Positions 54,301 to 63,300 of a stretch of DNA of 64,000 bases are shown piece by piece; position 1 is the first letter of the stretch, and each line of letters begins with the position of its first letter. Location: contig DAHZHT010000001.1 of NCBI GenBank assembly GCA_027406905.1, forward strand, positions 1-64,000, given 5' to 3'. Below the pieces are notes generated by a model. It ran no database searches. It was given only the letters and a program-made list of their open reading frames with translations, and was not told the DNA's origin. The position numbers and the translations under genes were made by a program. The stretch is from Elusimicrobiota bacterium (GTDB lineage Bacteria; Elusimicrobiota; Elusimicrobia; UBA1565; UBA9628).

Positions 54301-57300
54301 AAATAATTATTATTGGACCGGGGCGAGTTGGGGGCCCGCGAACTCTTTCTTTGAAGTGCCGGTTCAAGTGACGGGCTCGACCGGAACGGTGGATTGGACC
54401 TATCCCGGCTCCCCCGCTCTTCCCGGGCAAAGCGCGCCTACGACCAATCAGCCCAACGGCACGGTTTTCTCCATCGCTTTTCAGGCTAAAGACAACGCCG
54501 GAAATTTAGAGACGCCGACTACCTCTCAAGTGATTTTGGATAAAACCGGCCCCGATGTCGCGATTTCGACTCCCATGGCCTCTCTGCCTGATTATGGTTC
54601 GACCAGGCTTTTGAGCGCGGTCAATGGAACCTCCTTTGAGTCGGTGGCCCCGGTCACCCAGGTCCTGGTTCAGCTGAATGAAATTTCCGACAGCCCATCC
54701 TTGATGTGGGACGGTTCCGCTTGGGGGGTTTATTCCTCGACCTATCTTGTCGTTAGTGGGACAGAGCCCTGGAGCTTTACTTCTCCGACCTGGCTTAATA
54801 ATAAGGAATATGTGGCTTCGGTCGAAGCCTATGACGCGGCGGGGAATTTGTCGCCGACGGGACAACCCGATCAGCAGGTGACATTTATTTATGACGTCAA
54901 TGCCCCGACGTCCACTATCGCGGTTCCGTCTCTGGCTTTTTATCCCTCAGGTCAACCCGCCGTTCTTAACGGACAGGCTTTTGACTGGGTAAGTTATCCT
55001 TCCACCCAAACGATGTCTGGCCTCAACAATGTTCAGGTCTCCATCACTCAAAATAACGTCAACGGGTGTTCCTTGGAATATTGGAATGGAACGGCTTGGG
55101 CGCCGACCGGCGGGCCTTATTGGCGTGTCGTCTCGACCAACACCGCCAACCCCGCGACCTGGAATTATCCGCCCTCAAATCCCGCGGGGGATACGATTCC
55201 TATCTGGGCCAACGGCTGCAACTACACGGTTCAAACGCGGGCGACGGATAATTCTCAAAATGTCGAGGCCTTGTCTCATCAGCCAGTTAAAAGTTTCACC
55301 TACGACAATCAGCCGCCGACTTTCGCGATTCTAAGCCCCGCTTATTCATATGTCCAGGGGGTATCCGCTATTAACGGCACGGCTAACGACCCCATTAGCT
55401 CGATGAATGGCGGAGAAGCGGCAGTCTATATGGCGGTTCAAAGACAAGACGGCAAATTCTGGGATGGAACCGGTTTTAACATTTCCTGCACCGGTTCGGG
55501 GCTCGGCACTTGCTCCAATGGTTCCGGCGGAACGACGGATCCTTTCCTCGCCGCCACGTTGACCTCGGTGTTTACTTCGTCCGCCGATTGGGCGCTTTCC
55601 GGCAGCACGATGACCAACCTCAGCGCTTATTTTAATACCACGGCGACTTCTCTTCAATTCTCGCTTTACGCCTCCGTCATTGACAACGCCGGAAACGTCA
55701 CGCGCTCGACGATGACGGTTCCGGTCACGGGAACCTCGGACTTCGGATTTACCGTCGATCATTTTCCGCCGGTTTCGATCACGACCTACCCCGCCGCGGC
55801 CTATTTGCAGGGCAATGTCGTTCCCGTCGCCGGAACCGCCGAGGACGATTTAAACGGGGCGGGAGTGGCTTCTGTTGGAATTGAAGCCCTTCAGGTCAAT
55901 TCCGCCGGGACCACCAATTACTGGAATTTCCTCGGTTCCTGGCAGACGAGCAATCCGGGGTATACCAGCGTTTCTCTTATCGGCGGCGTTCCTGGCGGGA
56001 CCTTGGCTTCCTGGATTGCCTCGACGAACTCTCTTTCGGGCTCGGCTTTTGAGGATGGATATCTCTACCACATCATTTCCCAGGCCGAAGATTTGTCTAA
56101 TCCGCCCAATATCCAGGTTAATTTAACGACCACCTCTTTTATCGTCGATGACGACACGCCGACGGTTTCAATGGCGATGCCGATACCTCCGCAAATTTAT
56201 ATCAGTACCTCTAATTTCGCGTTTTCTTCCGGAACGGTGTCCGATCCCTTGGTCGGCGGCGATATTCCTTCGGGAGTGGCCAATGTTTATTTGACGGTCT
56301 ATGACATTAGTTCCGGAACCTGGTGGAATGGAAGCGGTTGGCAAACGGCTTCAAGCACGCAAACAGCCAATCTCTATCAAAGCTCATGGACTTATTCTAA
56401 TTTCCCAACGGATTGGACCCAGGGATATTATCCCTCCGATGGCGACCGTTATCGAGTCAACGTCTGGGCGGTGGATCGCGCGGGAAATAATGGGTCGGTC
56501 GCGTTTTCAACCTCCGTTGTCTTGACGATGGACGTGACGCCGCCCTTGGCCCAGGTGACTTCTCCGGCGGCCGGCTCCATTGCTTCAAGTCTCAACGCGA
56601 TTTCGGGAACGGCGCAAGATTTTCTGGTCAATAACAGTTCTTCCGGAGTTCGGGCGGTCGCCTTGAGTCTTTTTGACAAGGGTGGAGGCTCGGGAGATCC
56701 TAATATTAATAAGTATTGGAATCAGGCGAGCGGGACTTGGTCGTCGAATCAGGTCTGGAACCTGACTGTTTTCACCGCTCCCAATTGGACGTTTAATTCG
56801 GCCAATCTCAATTCCACGCTGACAGTTTATTCTCAATATGTCTTGACTTCCAGCGCGACTGATATCGCCGGAAACTCGCAAGCCCAAATTTCATCGGAGA
56901 CCGTGACCTATGAGCCGCCGCCATCGGTTACGGCGATTACCTATCCTCTGAGCTTGAATTATTACAACTCACTTCTTACAATCCAGGGAACCGCCAACGC
57001 CAACACCGAGTCAAACAATATTCAAATCGAACGCTTGGACACCGCTCAATGTTGGACGGGATCGGCGTGGGGAACTTGTCCCGCCGCGCGTTCAATTAGC
57101 CCATCCTCGCCAACTTGGAGCTATCCCTCGGGGTCCGACGTCATCCCGGCTTGGGTCAATAACACCAGTTACACGATTACCGAAACCGGGTTTAATACCG
57201 CCGGAATCGCGGAGAGCCCGAACCAACAGCTTGAATTTTATATCGATCAGTCGTCTCCGATTTCACGCGTCAATTTCCCGGCCAATGCCTCTTATATCAA

Positions 57301-60300
57301 CGCCGTTCCGACTCTGTCCGGAACCGCCCAGGACGCCATCATCAACGGCATTGCCTCTGGAATTAAAAATCCCGGTGGAATCAATATCACCTTGCAGAGA
57401 ACCGACAATAATGAGTACTGGAATCAGGCGACCAGCACCTGGGTCGCTTCAATTACTCCTTTTACCGATACCGCGACTTACGACGCGGCGTCAACGACCT
57501 GGAGTTTTGTCGCCTCTAGCCCGACCTTGGCCTGGCAAGACGGCTTGTCTTATAAGCTCTCGGTTAATTCCGAAGATAACGCGCAGCCAACCCCCAATAT
57601 TGAGGCGATTAGCAGTCTCAATACCGTCAATTTTACATATGACACGACTCCGCCCAACGTTTTAGTGCAATATCCCAATGCGGCGCGGGAATCCAGTTTA
57701 GCGACTCTTTACGGAACCGCCTTGGTGCCCAGTTTCGGCGCGCTTCAAAATGTGGAAGTGGCGATTTACTCCCAGGCCAATGCCGCTTGGGCTAATCCCG
57801 GGGGGAACCTTAACTTTACCGAACCCACTGAGAATCTCGCTTTCTTTAACGCCAACACAAGCGGTGGTCCGACGAATTTTAGTTGGACGGTTTCAAGCGG
57901 AATTCCCTGGGTCGCGGGAGACACCTATACCGTGGTCGCGCGAGCCTTAGACGAGGCGGGAAATTATTCCGTTCCCTACTCGACTTCGCCAGCCTTTGTC
58001 TATGACAATTTGCCTCCGATTACCGCCGTGACCTTGCCGGCCAACGGCGGCTTTATCAATTCTTTGCCGGTGATCTCCGGAACCGCCGCCGATCAGCCAA
58101 GCGTCAACCCCAGCGTTCTCGGCGAAACCGACGTTCAGATTAAGCGCCTGGATAATGGGCAGTATTGGAGCGGTTCGGGCTGGGTGTCGGCCGCCACTTT
58201 GCAATCGACCTTGGCTCAAATTCAAATCTGGCAAGACATTTATCCTTCGACTTGGAACGTCACCCCCGCTGATATGCCGACATTGGCTAATGGCGGTCTG
58301 GTGTCTGGGACCTCGTATTACATTACGGCGCGCTCGATAGACAGCGCAAACCCCGCCAACACCGAGGCTTTTGGAAACGCCTTCTCTTCTACGTTTACCT
58401 TTAGCACGATGACCCCTACCTCTTTTGTCGCGATTCCTAATCAACCCTTCTACAACAATCTGACCTTTATCTCCGGATCCGGAAGCGCCGCTTTCCAGAA
58501 CGTGGCTTTATCGACGATTGCGCTTGAAATTGAGGACACGACATCTCCTTCTTGCTATGACGCTTCTAACAATCTTTTTGATTTAAGCTGTCCCGCTTGG
58601 TTTGCGGCCCAAGGCTCCACAAATTCTTGGACGTTCACCTTGCCGTCTAATCCGTGGACCCAAGCGCATCAATACATCGTTTATTCTTCCGCGACCGATA
58701 TCGCTGGAAACGTTCAGGCCCTGGTCAGCTCTTCCACTTTCGCCTATGACATCGAGGCGCCGACTGCGGCGGTTATCGTCGCCCATTATATCAACGCTTC
58801 GGTGGCTTCCATCGGTGGCACCGCTTTTGACAGCCCCGCCGGAGTGTCTACGCTTCAAATCGCGGTTTCTTCCAACGCCGGAGCGGCGGGTTCCTGGCTG
58901 AGCGGAAAAAATGGGACCTATACCGCCAATGGCCCCGTTTATCTCGCGACTTCGACTTTTGTCTTCGGAAACCCCGATACCTGGAGCGAAGCGACGGCAA
59001 ACCTGAATTTGATTAGCGGAGACACTTATTACATCCAAATCTTTGAAGAAGACAATGCCGGAAATTCCAGGACCCAAGATTTTCTCAACGCCTTTGTCTA
59101 TGACACCGCCACGCCTTCTATCGCCATTACTCAGCCGGATAAACTCTATTACAATAACCCTATCTCCATCACGGGAACCTCGGGAGAAATCCCGCCGGGG
59201 TATGTCACTGCGGTTCAGATCCGGATTTCGACGGCGGCCCAGGATTGGACAGGGACTGGTTGGACAAATTCGACGCCTTACTGGCTGACGGTTTCAGGGA
59301 GCCTTAACTCCTGGATTTATACCTCGACTCCTTCTTGGGTGAGCGGTCAGACCTATACCATCTATGCGCAGGCGACCGATGTCGCGGGCAATGTTTCTCC
59401 CGTCATTAATTATTCCTTTACCTATGACGTCAGTAATCCTGTGAGCTCAATTTTGTTTCCACCGCCATCGGCCAATCGGACCGGAATTGAGGGAAATAAT
59501 CTTTTGAGCGTCCAGCAATCGACGGGAAGCGCGGTGGATCCAGCGGGAAATCCGTTGACCTTGGTCCAGGTTCGGGTCGAGCAAGTGTCCCCGACGCCGG
59601 CGTATTTCTGGGATCCTTCAAACGGCACCTTTGACATTTTGCCGGCCAATGAAGACACGGCGTGGTTTGGAGCCGCGACTTCGGATAACTGGGCCAGTTG
59701 GTCGGTCTCAAGCGCGGCCGTTTTTTCCGCGATGAATAGCGGCGGGCAGTATCAATTCAGCTCCCGCGCTTTTGACGCCGCCGGAAACGTCTCGACCACC
59801 TATTCAACGATGACGACGATTTACGATATTTACCCTCCCGAAACTGGCGTAACCGATCCGGCCAATGGCATTTCCACAAATTCTTGGGTCGCGCTTGTTG
59901 GAACAGCCGTTGATTTTACCAACGTTCCCGGTCCCAATAATATTAATTTGGGAACGGTTCAACGCGTTCAGGTTCAGATTGAAAGACTAGACACCAAACA
60001 GTATTGGAACACCGGATCTTGGGTTTCAGCCTACACCATTGACTCAGCCAATGGACAGGTCAATGTTTACCCCAGTTCCTGGACGATTTCTCAAGCCAAT
60101 TTGCCCAGCGGGGCGGATTTGCCAGCGGGAACTTCATTTTATATAACCTCCTCAGGTTTTGATAACGCCTTCCCCGCGCCGGGCAATCAAGAAGCTTTTA
60201 ATAGTCCCCGGGGTTCGACCTTTACTTACAGCGACGCGCCTCCGACCACATCCATTTATTCACCCAATAAACCTTTTTACAATTCGTTGGCGACTCTATC

Positions 60301-63300
60301 GGGAGCGTCTCAGGCCGTTTTCTCCTATATCCCCGTTTCAACGGTGGCTATTGAAATCGAGGATTCGGGCACAGGCCAATATTATGATTTAGCGACAAGC
60401 ACTTTTGATTTAAGCGCCCCCAATTGGTTTGCCGCCGGCCCGACGACCACGAGCTGGAACTATTCTTTCGCCTCACAGCCTTGGGAACAGGCGCATACCT
60501 ATGTCGTTTATTCTTCCGCCACCGATATCGCGGCGAATACCCAGACCGCCATCAGCTCTTATTCGTTTACCTACGCAGTCGAAGAGCCGACGATTACGAT
60601 GACGTCTTCTCAATATATCAACGCGACTGTCGCCAATCTCGCTTCCGGGTCCGGGGTGGACAGCCCTGCGGGGATTTCCGGAACCAATCTACAGATTGCC
60701 GTTTCTTCTTCCGCCGGGGCGGGCGGCTGGTGGAACGGGACCAGTTATACCGGAAGCGCGCCAAACTATTATCCCGCGAGCTTCGTTCCAAACCCGGGAA
60801 CTTCCATTTCCTGGAGTTTCTCGACATCCACGGTATTGCTTGTCAATTCCCAGACCTATCTGATTCAAAGTCAGGCCACTAACCAGGCGGGAACGGTTCG
60901 GGCTCAAAACCTTGGAAACGTGACCTATGATGATCAGCCTCCGGTGGCGGGAATTTCGACCCCGACTACGGGCGACTATTACGACAGCCTCGGCACGATT
61001 TCAGGAACGAGCGCCGACAATGTCGGGGTTTCAACCATCGCTTTAAGCGTTGAAGATATAACCGTGGGCGGCTGTTACAATCCCGTCAGTGGTTTTGGCG
61101 CGACCTGCCCGGGATATTTCCCGGCTCAAGGGACCGTCGGAGCCTGGAGCTATTCCGGAATTCCCTGGTCCAATGGGCATAATTATCTCGTTGTCTCTGA
61201 AGCGACGGATTTGGCCGGAAACGTTCAAGACGTCTTTACCGTTGGAGTCAGCTCTAATTTATTTGAGTTCGATACGACCGGGCCGACGACCAAAATTACC
61301 GTTCCGGCGACCCTCAACAGCGATCAAAACGCGAGTTTAACTCAAATTCAGGGGACCGCCGCCGGAGCCAATGGCGTGCCTCTCCAAACCGTCTGGGTGC
61401 GATTCTTTAATAATGGATTGGGAGATTATTGGGACAATGCGACGCAGGGTTGGGTGAGCCAAACCACTCTTCCTCCGGATCAGGCGTGGTTTCCTTCCAG
61501 CGCCACGGTTTCTAATTGGACTCAGTGGCATGCCACATTTACCTTCGCCACCGGAACTCAATATTCTGTCGAGGCGATGGCGGAGGACCAGGCGGGAAAT
61601 TATGATTTAGCTACTTCAACCGTCAATTTCCTTTATGACGCCGTTCCTCCGGAGAGTTTTGTCGTGGCCCCACCGGGAGGATTTATAAATTCCCTTTCTC
61701 AAATCAATGGAACCGCGACCGACTCGCAAGCCCTGGGATTGGGAGGTTCGGGAGTGGCTTCTGTCTCTTTGGCGGTTGAAGATATCAAAAACGGAAAGTG
61801 GTGGGACGGGGGATCAGGAGCTTTTGACGGAACGAGCCCTCAGGCCTATAATTACCTTACGAGCTGGTGGCCGGCGGGGTCTTCTTGGACCTATAACAGT
61901 TCAAACTCCGGAGGAACTCTTTTTGCCAATTTAACCAGCGCCACTTCCTATTACATTACGGCGGCGGCCACCGACAACGCCGGCAACGTAGAATCATTTT
62001 TCACCGTGGGAGGCTCGACTTTTGGATTTGACAATGTCGCGCCGACCGCGGGAATTACCACTCCTCAAACGCAATACGTCAATTCTTTTGATTTCCTGGT
62101 GGGAACGGCGACGGACGATTTTTCCGGCGTTTACAATGTTCAAACGGCGATGTATGACGAGACAGGCGGCTATTGGTTTAATGGAACCAATTTCACTGGA
62201 GCTTCCATTGACTGGGTGAATGTCTCGACGACCAATACCGGAATTCTTTCCGCAACCTGGAACTATTCTTTCGCGACTCCGACTTCGGGCAAAAACTATA
62301 TCGTCATGGCGCGCGCGATAGACAACGCGGGAAATACGCAGAGCGTTTTTAATGTCCCCGTTTCATCGGAAACCGTTCTCTTTGACAATACGCCGCCAAC
62401 TCTGGCGATTTCAAATCCTACAAACGGCGCGACCTATTCTTCCTTATCTTCGGTTTCCGGAACTGCCGCCGATCCCGCCGGTCCTGGCGGTCTTGCCAGC
62501 GGAGTGGGGACGGTCAAACTTCAAATTGAGAATCTGACGGCCAGCCCAGCCCAATATTGGAACGGAACTTCTTGGGTATCAGCGTCGTCAACGGTCACCG
62601 CTTCGGGAACTAATTCTTGGACTTATACGCTTCCCGCTTTGACGACCCAAAATCAATATCAAATCGTCGCCTTCGCTATTGATAATGCGGGGAATTTCCA
62701 AACTCCTTACTCGACCTATACGATTATCTACGACACGGTTCCGCCGGTCTCAGATGTGACGTTGCCGACGGAAGGGGCGGGATATAACGCGACCGATATT
62801 TTTACGGCAATTACCGGCACCGCGCAATCTCCCACTCCGGGAGCGCCGATCGCTCAACTTCAACTTTCCATTGAATATGACAAAGGCGCGGGAGCTTGGT
62901 GGAACCCGACCGCTTCTCCGGTTCAGCCGGGATGCCCTCAAGGCGATTTTAATTCTTCAACGGAAATAATGATGTCGACCGGCACGTCTCCTTTTGACCC
63001 GTGGAGCTTTAATTTTAGTTCTAATTGCTTTATCAGCGGATCAAGTTACACGATTCATACCGTCGCGACTGATGCCGCCCTTCCTACTGGCAATGTCGAA
63101 AATCCCGGGGCCTACCGCCATTTCTCGGTTAATACTCAGCCTCCGACCAGCTACATCCAGCAGCCGCCTAATGGCGGGGCCTATCAGAATCTCGCCTCGA
63201 TTTACGGAACGGCGACTGATTTGGTCGCGGTATCGACCGTCGAAGTTTGCATCAAGAGTTTTGGCGCGGATCAGGTCGAGGATTCCGTTGGTTGCTCTCT